Part shown: positions 18,198 to 26,993 of the stretch, one piece after another | Layout of the letters: every line of letters starts with the position of its first letter | Numbering within the stretch: the stretch's first letter is position 1 | Source of the DNA: Pseudomonas sp. StFLB209 | GTDB taxonomy: Bacteria; Pseudomonadota; Gammaproteobacteria; Pseudomonadales; Pseudomonadaceae | Direction: 5' to 3' | Assembly (NCBI RefSeq): GCF_000829415.1 | Contig: NZ_AP014637.1 | Span: 5,597,001 to 5,661,000 of the forward strand | DNA length: 64,000 nucleotides | Translations under genes and position numbers: made by a program | Notes under the pieces: model-generated | The model's input: only the letters and a program-made list of their open reading frames with translations | Told to the model about the DNA's origin: nothing | Database searches by the model: none

Positions 18198-18935
18198 ATG
18201 AAACCACTGATCATGTTTGCCAATGTCGACAAGTGGTACGGCGAGTACCGCGCGCTGACCACCATCAACGCCGAAATCCGCCAGGGTGAAGTGGTGGTGG
18301 TGTGCGGCCCGTCCGGGTCGGGCAAGTCGACGCTGATCCGCACCGTCAACCGCCTGGAAGCCATCCAGAGCGGCCAGATTCTGTTCGAAGGCCACGACAT
18401 CCATGGCACCGACGCCAACCTCAACCGGCTGCGCAGCCGCATCGGTTTTGTGTTCCAGAGCTTCAACCTGTTCCCGCACCTGTCGGTGCTCGACAACATC
18501 ATCCTCGCCCCGACCAAGGTCAAGGGCCTCAAGGGTGCAGCCGCCAGACAGCGGGCCATGCAACTGCTCGACCGGGTCGGTATGGCGCACAAGGCCGGCA
18601 GTTATCCGGGCCAGTTGTCCGGCGGCCAGCAGCAACGGGTGGCGATCGCCCGGGCGCTGGCCATGGAGCCGCCGGTGATGCTGTTCGACGAGCCGACCAG
18701 CGCGCTGGACCCGGAAATGGTCGGTGAAGTGCTGCAGGTCATGCGCGGCCTGGCCAAGGACGGCATGACCATGATGTGCGTGACCCACGAGATGAACTTC
18801 GCCCGCGAGGTCGCCGACACCATCTGGTTCATGGACGCCGGCCAGATCCTGGAGCGCGCCACCCCCGAGGTGTTTTTCAGCAAACCGCAACATCCACGGG
18901 CGCAGCGTTTTATCAGCGACTTGCGCGCTCACTGA
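18198..18935 (+). CDS. Polar amino acid ABC transporter ATP-binding protein
   Basis: The 245-residue ATPase has Walker [10 protein letters not shown] (residues 37-45), the Q-loop [12 protein letters not shown], the signature [15 protein letters not shown], Walker [13 protein letters not shown] and the switch His in CVTHEM. It closely matches GlnQ/HisP-type subunits. The start at 18198 (MKPLIMF) was chosen because the longer open frame upstream overlaps the permease gene. It drives the importer encoded by its neighbours. Confidence 0.94.
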   Translation: MKPLIMFANVDKWYGEYRALTTINAEIRQGEVVVVCGPSGSGKSTLIRTVNRLEAIQSGQILFEGHDIHGTDANLNRLRSRIGFVFQSFNLFPHLSVLDNIILAPTKVKGLKGAAARQRAMQLLDRVGMAHKAGSYPGQLSGGQQQRVAIARALAMEPPVMLFDEPTSALDPEMVGEVLQVMRGLAKDGMTMMCVTHEMNFAREVADTIWFMDAGQILERATPEVFFSKPQHPRAQRFISDLRAH

Positions 18936-19009
18936 GTTCATCGAGTCGCCACAGAGCGACCACGCCCTACCCCCACTGCCGGCCATTGTCTTATTCGAGG
19001 ATCATTGCG

Positions 19010-19843
19010 ATGCGTATCAAACAAGCCCCGTTGGCCCTGATGTTGCTCCCCCTGCTGGCCGCCACCGCCCACGCCGACCAATGGGCCGATATCCAGGCCA
19101 AACAGTCGATCAGCTGTGGCGTGTACTCCGACGTGCCGCCCTTTGCCTCGCCCAACCCGCAAAGCCGTGCACTGGAAGGCATGGATGTCGACCTGTGCAC
19201 TGCGCTGGCCAAACACCTGGGCGTCAAACTGGAGCTCAAGCCGCTGTCGGGTGAAGCCCGGGTGCCTGAGGTGAAGATGGGCCGCGTGGATGTGGTGATT
19301 GCCAACCTGGCCTACACCAAGACCCGCGCCCAGCAGATCCAGTACTCCGACCCCTACTACGTGGCCAAGGAAGTGCTGGTGGTCAAGGCGCCGCTGGCTG
19401 ACAAGCCGCGTTCGTACTTTGCCGGCAAGCGCATCAGCGCCACCAAGGGTTCGACCTCGGAGCAATCGATTCGCCTGGCCGACGCGGTACCGGTGACCTT
19501 CCAAGACACCGGCTCCGCCTACCTGGCGGTGCAGCAGAACAAGGTGCTGGGCGTGGTGACCAACACCATGTCGGCGAAAAAACTGGTGAGCCAGGCCAAG
19601 GCCGGCGGGGTCGACCTGGGCATCGTTGCCGAGCCGATGGCCCTGGAGCCGGTGGGCGTGGGCATGAAGCTCGAAGAGCCGGCGCTGCTGGCCAAGGTCA
19701 ACGATGCGTTGTACGCCATGGACAAGGCCGGCGAGATCGACCAGATCTGGAGCAAATGGATCGGCCCGGCCACCGAGTACAACATGGTCCGTGAAGAGCG
19801 CGTGCAGAAGCTCGCCGACATGCAGTTCCAGGCCCTGGAATAA
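19010..19843 (+). CDS. Periplasmic amino-acid-binding protein (transporter substrate-binding)
   Basis: The 277-residue protein has a signal peptide (MRIKQAPLALMLLPLLAATAHAD) and the SBP_bac_3 domain. The region GVYSDVPPFASPNP and the loop AYTKTRAQQIQYSDPYY contain the Arg that usually holds the alpha-carboxylate, and GSTSEQSI supplies further ligands. It delivers a polar amino acid or derivative to the permeases encoded upstream. A hairpin at 19861-19882 follows the gene. Confidence 0.92.
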   Translation: MRIKQAPLALMLLPLLAATAHADQWADIQAKQSISCGVYSDVPPFASPNPQSRALEGMDVDLCTALAKHLGVKLELKPLSGEARVPEVKMGRVDVVIANLAYTKTRAQQIQYSDPYYVAKEVLVVKAPLADKPRSYFAGKRISATKGSTSEQSIRLADAVPVTFQDTGSAYLAVQQNKVLGVVTNTMSAKKLVSQAKAGGVDLGIVAEPMALEPVGVGMKLEEPALLAKVNDALYAMDKAGEIDQIWSKWIGPATEYNMVREERVQKLADMQFQALE

Positions 19844-19860
19844 CCCCGCCCAGCTCCGAC

Positions 19861-19882
19861 ACCCCGGCGCAAGGCCGGGGGT
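19861..19882 (+). terminator. Putative terminator after the importer operon
   Basis: ACCCCGGC pairs with GCCGGGGGT across a short gcaag loop, followed by a modest T-rich stretch (gtgtttgctgtt). The stem is strong but the T-run is weak, so termination may be partial. Confidence 0.55.
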
Positions 19883-19910
19883 GTTTGCTGTTGGCGACCT
19901 GCACACAGCC

Positions 19911-19976
19911 ATCCAGAAATCTTATGACCCGACAACAAAGCGCTATTGGAGCCTGCCGACAGGCCGCTCTTATGCT
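19911..19976 (+). promoter_or_regulatory. LysR-type operator and promoter P3 (aminotransferase)
   Basis: CTTATGACCC begins at 19921, with a degenerate left arm (ATCCA) five bases before it. TTGGAG (-35) at 19946-19951 is again 25 bases from CTTAT, and TATGCT (-10) at 19971-19976 follows a 19-base spacer. Confidence 0.65.
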
Positions 19977-20011
19977 GTGCCTTGCCCGTTAACCCCCTCA
20001 AGAAGCCGCCC

Positions 20012-21214
20012 ATGCCCACTTTTGCCGATCGTTTGAAAAACGTCTCTGTGTCCGCCTCTGTCGCCATGACCCAGAAAGCCCGTGAACTCACCGCCCAGGG
20101 CGTCAAGGTCATCAGCCTGTCGTCGGGCGAGCCGGACTTCCCCACCCCGCCCCACGCCATTGCGGCCGCCCATGCCGCCGCGCTGGCCGGTGACACCAAA
20201 TACCCGGCCATCGAAGGGACCCCGGCGCTGAAAATGGCCATCCAGCGCAAGTTCCAGCGTGATAACCAACTGACCTATGAGCCGAACCAGATCCTCGTCG
20301 CCGGGGGCGGCAAGCAGGTGATCTTCAATGCCATGCTCGCCACCCTCAACCCCGGCGATGAAGTGGTGATCCCGACCCCGGCGTGGATCAGCTACGCCGA
20401 CATCGTCAAGTTCGCCGGTGGGGTACCGGTGCCGGTGCCGTGCAGCCAAGCCAACAACTTCAAACTGCAGCCTGAAGACCTCAACGCCGCCATCACCCCA
20501 CGCACCAAATGGCTGCTACTCAACTACCCAAGCAACCCCACCGGCTCCGCCTGCTCGCGCGCCGAAATGGCCGCCATCGCCGAGGTCATGCTGCACCACC
20601 CCGAGGTGTGGATCATGACCGACGACATGTACGAGCACTTGATCTACGACGGCTTCGAGTTCTGCACCATCGCCGCTGTCGAGCCGCGCCTGTATGAACG
20701 CACCCTGACCGTCAACGGCGTGTCCAAGGCCTATGCCATGACTGGCTGGCGGATGGGCTACTGTGGCGGCCCGCAAGAACTGATTCGCGCCGTAAGTAAC
20801 GTCAACACGCAAAACAGCGGCGGCGTCTGCACCCTGACCCAAGCCGCTGCCACCGCAGTGCTCAACGGCCCACAGGAGCTGCTGGACGAGCGCGCCGGGG
20901 TCTACCAGCAACGTCGCGACTACGTGCTGGGCCGCCTGGCCGACATCCAGGGCCTGAGCTGCCACAAGCCCGAAGGGGCGTTCTACCTGTTCCCCAACAT
21001 CGCCGAATTTATTGGCCGCACCAGCCGCGGCGGACGCAAGATCGGCAACGACACCGACTTCTGCATGGCGCTGATGGAAGAGCACCACGTAGCAACGGTA
21101 CAAGGCGCGGCCTACGGCCTGTCGCCCTTCGTGCGGCTGTCCTATGCCACCAGCCAGGCCATGCTGGAGCAAGGCTGCGACCGCATCGCCGAGTTCTGCG
21201 CCGGCCTGCGCTGA
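20012..21214 (+). CDS. PLP-dependent class I/II aminotransferase
   Basis: The 400-residue enzyme is a fold-type I aminotransferase of the aspartate/aromatic group. Key sites are YPAIEGTPAL near 64-73, the NYPSNPTG loop at 171-178, Lys239 in NGVSKAYAMTGWRMGY as the Schiff-base lysine, and Arg247 in the same motif as a phosphate contact. A conserved Arg near the C-terminus (FVRLSYA) would bind the substrate carboxylate. It lies alone behind a promoter of the island's shared type, so it probably transaminates an amino acid or keto acid formed by the pathway. Confidence 0.92.
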   Translation: MPTFADRLKNVSVSASVAMTQKARELTAQGVKVISLSSGEPDFPTPPHAIAAAHAAALAGDTKYPAIEGTPALKMAIQRKFQRDNQLTYEPNQILVAGGGKQVIFNAMLATLNPGDEVVIPTPAWISYADIVKFAGGVPVPVPCSQANNFKLQPEDLNAAITPRTKWLLLNYPSNPTGSACSRAEMAAIAEVMLHHPEVWIMTDDMYEHLIYDGFEFCTIAAVEPRLYERTLTVNGVSKAYAMTGWRMGYCGGPQELIRAVSNVNTQNSGGVCTLTQAAATAVLNGPQELLDERAGVYQQRRDYVLGRLADIQGLSCHKPEGAFYLFPNIAEFIGRTSRGGRKIGNDTDFCMALMEEHHVATVQGAAYGLSPFVRLSYATSQAMLEQGCDRIAEFCAGLR

Positions 21215-21220
21215 TCGGCA

Positions 21221-21259
21221 AGCACAAAAAAACCGCCGGTATCGGCGGTTTTTTGTGCT
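21221..21259. terminator. Bidirectional rho-independent terminator
   Basis: AGCACAAAAAAACCGCC and GGCGGTTTTTTGTGCT flank a short loop (ggtatc). The symmetrical A-run/T-run design fits termination of both the aminotransferase (plus) and the pxpC operon (minus). Confidence 0.9.
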
Positions 21260-21289
21260 TTCCAAACGCTGCCGACAACCGGCACGGCG

Positions 21290-22258
21290 TCAGAGCATCG
21301 CCCGCAACCGCTGCATATCCTCCAGATAAGCCTCGATGGCCTGCTCGGCGGCAATCGCCTCTTGGGGACCCGCCTCGACAAACCGGATACGACTGCCGAT
21401 GGCGGCCTGGCCGAGTCGCCACAGATCGGCGTCGATGACCCCGGCAATCTTCGGATAACCGCCGGCGGTGTTGGCGTCGCTGAGCTGGATGATCGGCTCG
21501 CCTCCCGGCGGCACCTGCACCACGCCTGGCACCAACCCGTAAGAGCGCATCTCCATGGTGGCGTGCGGCACGATCGGCTCGCCGCTCAGGCGGTAGCCGG
21601 TGCGGTTGCTCTGCGCCGAGATTTTCCAGGGCTGACGCCAGAAACGCTGCTGGTCGCGCTCGAACAACCCATATTCACCGGCGGGTATAGCGCGCAGCAA
21701 CACGGTGCCATCCGGGTCGCTGGCAAAGACCTCGGCCATGGCCTGCACGGGGGGCCGCACGCCAAGCCCACCTGCCGGCAGCGGTAAGGCCGCCGTGGCG
21801 CCTGTTGCCAGCACATCACCGGCCTGCAACACGCGGCCTTCGAAGCCACCAAAGCCGCCGCGCAACGAGGTGCTGCGCGAGCCCATCAGCTCCGGCACAT
21901 CGATGCCGCCGGCCACACACAGGTAGACCCGCGCGCCGCTGCGCGGGTAGCTGATACTCAGGGTCTGACCGGCCTTGACCGTTACCGCCCACCACGGCAA
22001 CAGCGGTTGATCATCCAGTTGCGCCTGACCATCGGCACCGGTCAGCGCGATTGCGGTATCGGCGCCAAATCGCACTCGCAACGGGAAGGTCTGCACCTCC
22101 AGCGCCGCCAGGCCGTCGGGGTTGCCCAGCAAGCGGTTGCCGACCCGCAACGCCAGGCCGTCCATGGCGCCGCTGATCGCCACGCCAATATTGCGATACA
22201 GCGAACGCCCGAGGTCCTGCACGGTATTTTGCGGGCCGGTGGTTAGCACTTCGATCAC
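21290..22258 (-). CDS. pxpC: PxpC/KipA-type biotin-dependent carboxyltransferase-like subunit (AHS2)
   Basis: The 322-residue protein has the AHS2 domain shared by 5-oxoprolinase PxpC and by the carboxyltransferase part of urea carboxylase. Recognisable parts are GPQNTVQDLGR near the start, QSNRTGYRLSG around 215-225 and the segment GGEPIIQLSDANTAGGYPKIAGVI. It overlaps pxpB by four bases (ATGA), so the two halves should be made in equal amounts. With a biotin carboxylase and carrier in the same regulon, a true biotin-dependent reaction is plausible. This is an inference, because PxpABC itself needs no biotin. Confidence 0.9.
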   Translation of the reverse strand: MIEVLTTGPQNTVQDLGRSLYRNIGVAISGAMDGLALRVGNRLLGNPDGLAALEVQTFPLRVRFGADTAIALTGADGQAQLDDQPLLPWWAVTVKAGQTLSISYPRSGARVYLCVAGGIDVPELMGSRSTSLRGGFGGFEGRVLQAGDVLATGATAALPLPAGGLGVRPPVQAMAEVFASDPDGTVLLRAIPAGEYGLFERDQQRFWRQPWKISAQSNRTGYRLSGEPIVPHATMEMRSYGLVPGVVQVPPGGEPIIQLSDANTAGGYPKIAGVIDADLWRLGQAAIGSRIRFVEAGPQEAIAAEQAIEAYLEDMQRLRAML

Positions 22259-22956
22259 AGTTCAATCCTCTCGGGCACGAAACGCAGGGTGTCACCTGGG
22301 GCCAGCAACGCAGGTTGCGCGGCCTGGGGGTCGAACATCGGGGTATGGGCAAAGCCGATCGAGTTCCAGCCATTGGGGCCATCCAGCACGGCAATGCCCG
22401 ACTGCATACCGCCAATGGTGACCATGCCTTTGAGCATGTTCAGTGACGGGACCTTCTTGCGCGGCATGTAGATGGCCGGGTCCAGCCCCCCGAGATAACC
22501 AAAGCCCGGCGCGCTGGCGACGGCAAACACGCTGTATTGGCCTTGGTGATGGCGGCGAATCACTTCGGCGTCGCTCAGCCCACTGAAGTCACACAGCGCC
22601 GGCAGATCAATCGCGTGCTCGCCGCCGTAGACCACCGGCACCTCGATCAACCGGCCACTGCGATGCAACGGGTCGGCCTCGCGCCACAACTGCTGCAACT
22701 CGGCAAACACCGCTTGCGGCTGCAAGGGTATGGCGCTGAACACCACCAGCAGGTTGGTCATGCCAGCGATGGTGGCTTGCACATCACCGCGTTGTTCCAA
22801 TGACTGCGCCAGGGCCCAGATACGCCGCTGGGTTTCAAGTTCCAGCGCGCCTGGGGCCTCCAGCAGGTAGGCCCGGGCACCGATCATCGAAACACGGGCA
22901 AGCGCTTCGGGCAGATGGGCCGCAGGCGTCGATACGACCTGCGCGGTTAGGGTCAT
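22255..22956 (-). CDS. pxpB: PxpB/KipI-type subunit (AHS1)
   Basis: The 233-residue protein carries the AHS1 domain that pairs with AHS2. It has the family segments GMTNLLVVF, EVPVVYGGEHAIDL, SGLSDAEVIRRHHQGQYSV and APGFGYLGGL. The loop usually reading VPAGSVGIGGNQTGIYP here reads LKGMVTIGGMQSGIAVL, a noticeable divergence near the proposed active site. It lies 36 bp after the MFS gene and overlaps pxpC, so MFS-pxpB-pxpC is one operon. Its partner PxpA is encoded 7 kb away on the other strand. Confidence 0.9.
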   Translation of the reverse strand: MTLTAQVVSTPAAHLPEALARVSMIGARAYLLEAPGALELETQRRIWALAQSLEQRGDVQATIAGMTNLLVVFSAIPLQPQAVFAELQQLWREADPLHRSGRLIEVPVVYGGEHAIDLPALCDFSGLSDAEVIRRHHQGQYSVFAVASAPGFGYLGGLDPAIYMPRKKVPSLNMLKGMVTIGGMQSGIAVLDGPNGWNSIGFAHTPMFDPQAAQPALLAPGDTLRFVPERIEL

Positions 22957-22992
22957 GATTCACTCCTTGGGCGAGAACGATAATGGGGTAAC

Positions 22993-24513
22993 TCAACGCA
23001 GGGCGCGGCGCTCGCCAAGGTCAACCGCCGGCAGCCGGCTCATCACCAGCAAAGCCAGCAAGGCGCACAAGGCGCAGCCCAGCAGCCCGCTACCCAGCGC
23101 CTGAACCAGGGCCTGGCGGGCCAGTTGCAGCTCAGCCATCGGCAACTCGCCGGCCGCGCTCATCAACACCTGAGGATCGGCCAGCCGGGCCAGCGCGTGC
23201 AGATCGCCGCTGGCCTGCAGGGCGACCTGCACGTAGCGGGCGTAGAGCAGGTTGACCAACGAGGCCATCAGCGCAGTACCGAGCAGGCCGCCGACCAGGC
23301 GCAGCGACTGCTGCAGCGCCGTGGCGATGCCCAGGTATTGGCGCTCGGCGAGGGTCTGGGTGAACACCGTGAGGTTGAGAAATACAAAACCCAGGCCAAG
23401 GCCGGCCAGCAGAATCAGCCCCAGCAAGGTATTGAACCCGGCCTCGCGCCCCACTGCGGCCAGTGCGGCGCAGGCACACAACAACGCGGTAAAACCGCCC
23501 AGCGGCAGCCAGTTGGGGTTGGCCAGACGGGTCATCAGCCGGCTGTTGACGATGGCCCCCAGAGTGATGCTCAGGGCCAGCGGGGTGATCAGCAGCCCCG
23601 CCTCTACCGGGCTGTAGCCGTAGCCGCCCTGCAGCAACAGCGGCAGGTAAAACAGCAAGGTAAACATCACCCCACCGGCCAACACCGCCAGCACAAACAA
23701 CAGGCGTACGCTGCGGTCGGCAAACAACGCTCCCGGCAGCAGCGGATTGGGGCAGCGTCGCTGCTGCCAGACCAGCCCCAGCCAGGCCGCCAGGGTGATG
23801 GCTGCCAGGACCAGGCTGGTGGCCGCACTGCCATTGCTCAGGTGCTCGACGAACAGTTGCAAGCCGCCCAGGCTGAGCACCACCAACAGCGCCCCGAGCC
23901 AGTCCAGACGCACCGGCGCGCTGCGCTGTGGCCGGTACCAGGGCAGATAGCGCCAGGCAAAAAACAGCGCTAGCGCGCCCAGCGGCAGGTTCAGCCAGAA
24001 CACCGAGCGCCAGCCGAACTGCCCGGTCAGGTAGCCACCCAGGCCCGGGCCGATCGAGTTGATCACGCTGAACATCGTACTGAGCAGCATCTGCCAGCGC
24101 AGACGCTGTGCGGTATCCGGGAACAGCTCGGGCACACAGGCAAACGCGGTCCCCACCAGCATGCCGCCACCGATGCCCTGCATGACTCGCCCGGCCACCA
24201 GCCACGGCATGCTCGGGGCCAGCGCACAGACCAGCGAAGCCAGGGTAAACAGGACGGTGGCCGCCAGCACGAACGGTTTGCGGCCAAAATAGTCGCCGAG
24301 GCGGCCAAACACCGGGATGGTCACGATGGACGCCAGCAGGTAGCCGGTGGCAACCCAGGCATAGAGTTCAAAGCCCTGCAGCTGGGCGACGATACTCGGC
24401 AGGGCATTGCCAATCACGGTCTGATCCAGTGCCGAGAGCATCAGCACCAGCGACACCCCCAGCATGGCGAGCAGGGCTTGGCGAAAAGTCAGGGCAGCAG
24501 GTTCGGCGATCAT
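22993..24513 (-). CDS. MFS transporter, DHA2 (EmrB/QacA) family
   Basis: The 506-residue protein has about fourteen membrane helices and DHA2 motifs, including LDQTVIGNALPSI in helix 1 and GRLGDYFGRKPFV (motif A) between helices 2 and 3. It is the first gene of a minus-strand operon with pxpB and pxpC and has an island-type promoter. Family members usually export drugs or metabolites with proton exchange. The operon position suggests it moves the pathway substrate, product or a toxic analogue. Confidence 0.92.
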   Translation of the reverse strand: MIAEPAALTFRQALLAMLGVSLVLMLSALDQTVIGNALPSIVAQLQGFELYAWVATGYLLASIVTIPVFGRLGDYFGRKPFVLAATVLFTLASLVCALAPSMPWLVAGRVMQGIGGGMLVGTAFACVPELFPDTAQRLRWQMLLSTMFSVINSIGPGLGGYLTGQFGWRSVFWLNLPLGALALFFAWRYLPWYRPQRSAPVRLDWLGALLVVLSLGGLQLFVEHLSNGSAATSLVLAAITLAAWLGLVWQQRRCPNPLLPGALFADRSVRLLFVLAVLAGGVMFTLLFYLPLLLQGGYGYSPVEAGLLITPLALSITLGAIVNSRLMTRLANPNWLPLGGFTALLCACAALAAVGREAGFNTLLGLILLAGLGLGFVFLNLTVFTQTLAERQYLGIATALQQSLRLVGGLLGTALMASLVNLLYARYVQVALQASGDLHALARLADPQVLMSAAGELPMAELQLARQALVQALGSGLLGCALCALLALLVMSRLPAVDLGERRALR

Positions 24514-24553
24514 CGAGTACTCGGGCCAGCGGCAAAAAAACGGTCACCTGGCC

Positions 24554-24618
24554 ACGTTACGGACCCCGGAGCCTGAGGCAAAAGAGGAGTTCGCTCTGTA
24601 CGGATAAGCCAGCCTTAT
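24554..24618 (-). promoter_or_regulatory. LysR-type operator and promoter P4 (MFS-pxpBC operon)
   Basis: On the minus strand, ATAAG-N5-CTTAT covers 24618-24604. TTTTGC (24583-24578) lies 25 bases from the start of CTTAT at the -35 position, and TAACGT (24559-24554) lies 18 bases beyond it at -10. The geometry matches P1-P3 on the other strand. Confidence 0.68.
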
Positions 24619-24709
24619 GACCGCCCGCAGCCGCCTGTCAGGCGGCAAGCGTTGTGCACGCTGACGGGCACGCCCCGCGCTGGCGCCCGACAATGGCGCA
24701 CCGGGTGCC

Positions 24710-24728
24710 ATAGGCAGCGCTTATGACC
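24710..24728 (+). promoter_or_regulatory. LysR-type operator in front of the island's LysR gene
   Basis: ATAGG-N5-CTTATGACC is one mismatch from the operators at P1, P2 and P4. No -35 is placed 25 bases away here, so this copy is more likely an autoregulatory (repressing) site for the lysR gene starting at 24791. Confidence 0.6.
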
Positions 24729-24790
24729 GCCTCAGGGGCTGGCCCGCTGCTTGCTACGCGTACCGGACCGTATACGCGAGTACTGCTGAG

Positions 24791-25708
24791 ATGAACCTGC
24801 GCCGCCTCAAATATTTCGTGAAGATCGTCGATATCGGCAGCATGACCCAGGCCGCCGACATTCTGCACATCGCCCAGCCGGCCCTGAGCCAGCAACTGGT
24901 GACGCTGGAGGCCGAGATGCAGCAGCAATTGCTGATTCGCACCAAGCGCGGCGTGACGCCCACCGAAGCCGGCAAGGTGCTCTACGCCCATGCTCAGTTG
25001 ATTCTGCGTCAGTGCGACCAGGCCATGAGCGATGTCACCTCCAGCAGCCGTGCCCTGTGCGGCAACGTCTCGGTCGGGCTGGCGCCTGGCACCGCGGCCT
25101 CAAGCCTGTCAGTACCGCTGATGCGCCGGGTACGCGAACTGCATCCGGGCATCACCCTGTACCTGAACGAAAACTTCGGCACCACCCTCAGCGAACTGAT
25201 CATGAACGGTCGCATGGACATGGCCGTGCTGTACGGCGGCCGCGAGATTCATGGCTTGTCATTCGCCCCGCTGCTGCGCGAGCAGTTGTACCTGGTCAGC
25301 GGTGAGGCGCGCTTTGCCGACCTGCCGCAGATTCCACTGGCAGCGGTGGCCGGGCTGGACCTGCTGCTGCCACGCCCCTACAACGTGATGCGCCGCCTGG
25401 TCGACGAGGCGTTCAGCCAGGCCGGGCTGAGTGCCACGGTGATCGCTGAAGTGGAGTCGGCCACCACCTTGGCCAGCGCAGTGGGCGAATGCTTTGCCTC
25501 GACCATCCTGCCGGAGTCTGCGGCGCGCGCGCTCCGTGAGCATCAGGACGTTCATCTTTGCCGCATCGTCGACCCCGGCATCGAAGCACCGCTGACCCTG
25601 TGCCTGTCAGGCCATCTGCCGCTGTCGGTGCCGGCCCAGGCCGTCAAGGGTATCCTGCTGGAATTGATCGCACAGATGCGCGGCACCCTGAGCAGCGCCC
25701 GGGACTGA
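24791..25708 (+). CDS. LysR-family regulator of the carboxylase island
   Basis: The 305-residue regulator has the standard N-terminal winged helix (1-60; RRLKYFVKIVDIGSMTQAADILHIAQPALSQQLVTLE) and a periplasmic-binding-protein-like effector domain (about 90-295). Its sequence resembles Nac/CysB-like LysR proteins of nitrogen or amino-acid metabolism (ANTSVALAPGTA-like region VGLAPGTAASSLSVPL). It is divergent from the MFS-pxpBC operon. T-N11-A boxes matching a single consensus lie in front of it and of the four transcription units listed here, making it the obvious activator. Confidence 0.9.
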   Translation: MNLRRLKYFVKIVDIGSMTQAADILHIAQPALSQQLVTLEAEMQQQLLIRTKRGVTPTEAGKVLYAHAQLILRQCDQAMSDVTSSSRALCGNVSVGLAPGTAASSLSVPLMRRVRELHPGITLYLNENFGTTLSELIMNGRMDMAVLYGGREIHGLSFAPLLREQLYLVSGEARFADLPQIPLAAVAGLDLLLPRPYNVMRRLVDEAFSQAGLSATVIAEVESATTLASAVGECFASTILPESAARALREHQDVHLCRIVDPGIEAPLTLCLSGHLPLSVPAQAVKGILLELIAQMRGTLSSARD

Positions 25709-25741
25709 GCGCTGCGCAGGGCGTGGAGGTCAAGCGTGAGG

Positions 25742-26755
25742 TCAGCCCTTGACCGCGCTTGCGGGTACCTTGTCAGCCACTACCAGCGGCGCTTCAGGGC
25801 GACGTGCGTAGCGCTGCGCCAGCCAGGCGCAGACCATCAACTGGATCTGGTGGAACAGCATCACCGGCAGAATCAGCAAGCCGATCGTGCTACCGGCAAA
25901 CAGTACCTGGGCCATGGGTACGCCGGTGGCCAGGCTCTTTTTCGAGCCGCAGAACAAAATGGTGATACGGTCTTCAACACTGAAGCCCAGCAATTTGCCC
26001 AGCAGCGCAGTGATGCCCAGGGCGATGGCAAGCAGTACGCAGCACCCCAACACCACCCAGAGCAGCATCACAGGCGGCACCTGTTGCCACAAACCGCCAA
26101 TCACGGCAGCACTGAATGCCGAGTAGACCACCAGCAGGATCGAGCTCTGGTCGACGTACTTGAGCCAGTTCTTGTTGCGCCCCACCCAGTTGCCGATCCA
26201 GCGCCGGGCGATCTGACCGGCAATGAACGGCGCCAGCAGTTGCAGGCTGATCTTGCGGATCGCTTCCAGGGTCGAGCCACTGTCACCGTGCACGTTCATC
26301 AGCAAGGCCACCAGCAACGGCGTGAGGAAGATACCGATCAGGCTGGAGGCTGCCGCACTGCAAATGGCCGCCGGGATATTGCCCCGTGCCAGGGACGTAA
26401 AGGCAATCGCCGACTGCACGGTAGCCGGCAGCGCACAGAGGTACAGAAAGCCCAAGTACAGCTCAGTACCCACCAGCGGTTGCAAAACCGGCTTCATTGC
26501 CAGCCCGAGCAGCGGGAACAGGACGAAGGTGCAGCAGAACACCAGCAAATGCAGGCGCCAGTGGCCGGCACCGGCCAGAATGGCTTCGCGTGACAGCTTG
26601 GCGCCGTGCAGGAAGAACAACAGGGCGATGGCGATGTTGGTGATCCAGTCGAACGCCACGGCAACCTGGCCACTGGCCGGCAGGAAGGTGGCGGCGACGA
26701 CCACCGCAAGCAACGTGAGCGTGAAGTTGTCCGGCAAGAAACGCGAACGGGCCAT
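25742..26755 (-). CDS. Bile acid:sodium symporter family (YfeH/SBF-like) transporter
   Basis: The 337-residue protein has about ten membrane helices and motifs of the SBF-like CPA transporter family, such as LFFLHGAKLSREAIL, CALPATVQSAIAFTSLARGN and FCGSKKSLATGVPMAQVLF. Members are sodium-dependent carriers of organic anions, and the bacterial YfeH subgroup has no firm substrate. It is convergent with the LysR gene and has no obvious operon partner. Confidence 0.88.
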   Translation of the reverse strand: MARSRFLPDNFTLTLLAVVVAATFLPASGQVAVAFDWITNIAIALLFFLHGAKLSREAILAGAGHWRLHLLVFCCTFVLFPLLGLAMKPVLQPLVGTELYLGFLYLCALPATVQSAIAFTSLARGNIPAAICSAAASSLIGIFLTPLLVALLMNVHGDSGSTLEAIRKISLQLLAPFIAGQIARRWIGNWVGRNKNWLKYVDQSSILLVVYSAFSAAVIGGLWQQVPPVMLLWVVLGCCVLLAIALGITALLGKLLGFSVEDRITILFCGSKKSLATGVPMAQVLFAGSTIGLLILPVMLFHQIQLMVCAWLAQRYARRPEAPLVVADKVPASAVKG

Positions 26756-26993
26756 GGGTAAAGGTCCTTATGAGCAAAATAGCCTGCACACCTTAACGCT
26801 GATTGGATGTTCCGGCTAACGCGACAATGGCATCAAATGTCGATTAACGGACAATCTGCGCAGTTTGATGGCCTTATGGAACCTAACAACGGCACCTGCG
26901 TCCTATGCCCGGCAACCGGCAAGCACCCGGTTGACCCTGCGCAGGCACGCCGTTGCCGCGCCTGTGCCACATCCCACTGGAGTCATCATCGAC

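Noticed and set aside
24614..24640. CTTATGAC-N15-GTCA as a second plus-strand activator site for the LysR gene
   Set aside because: The right arm is only four bases and no -35 lies at the fixed distance; the copy is better explained as the arm of the minus-strand operator P4.
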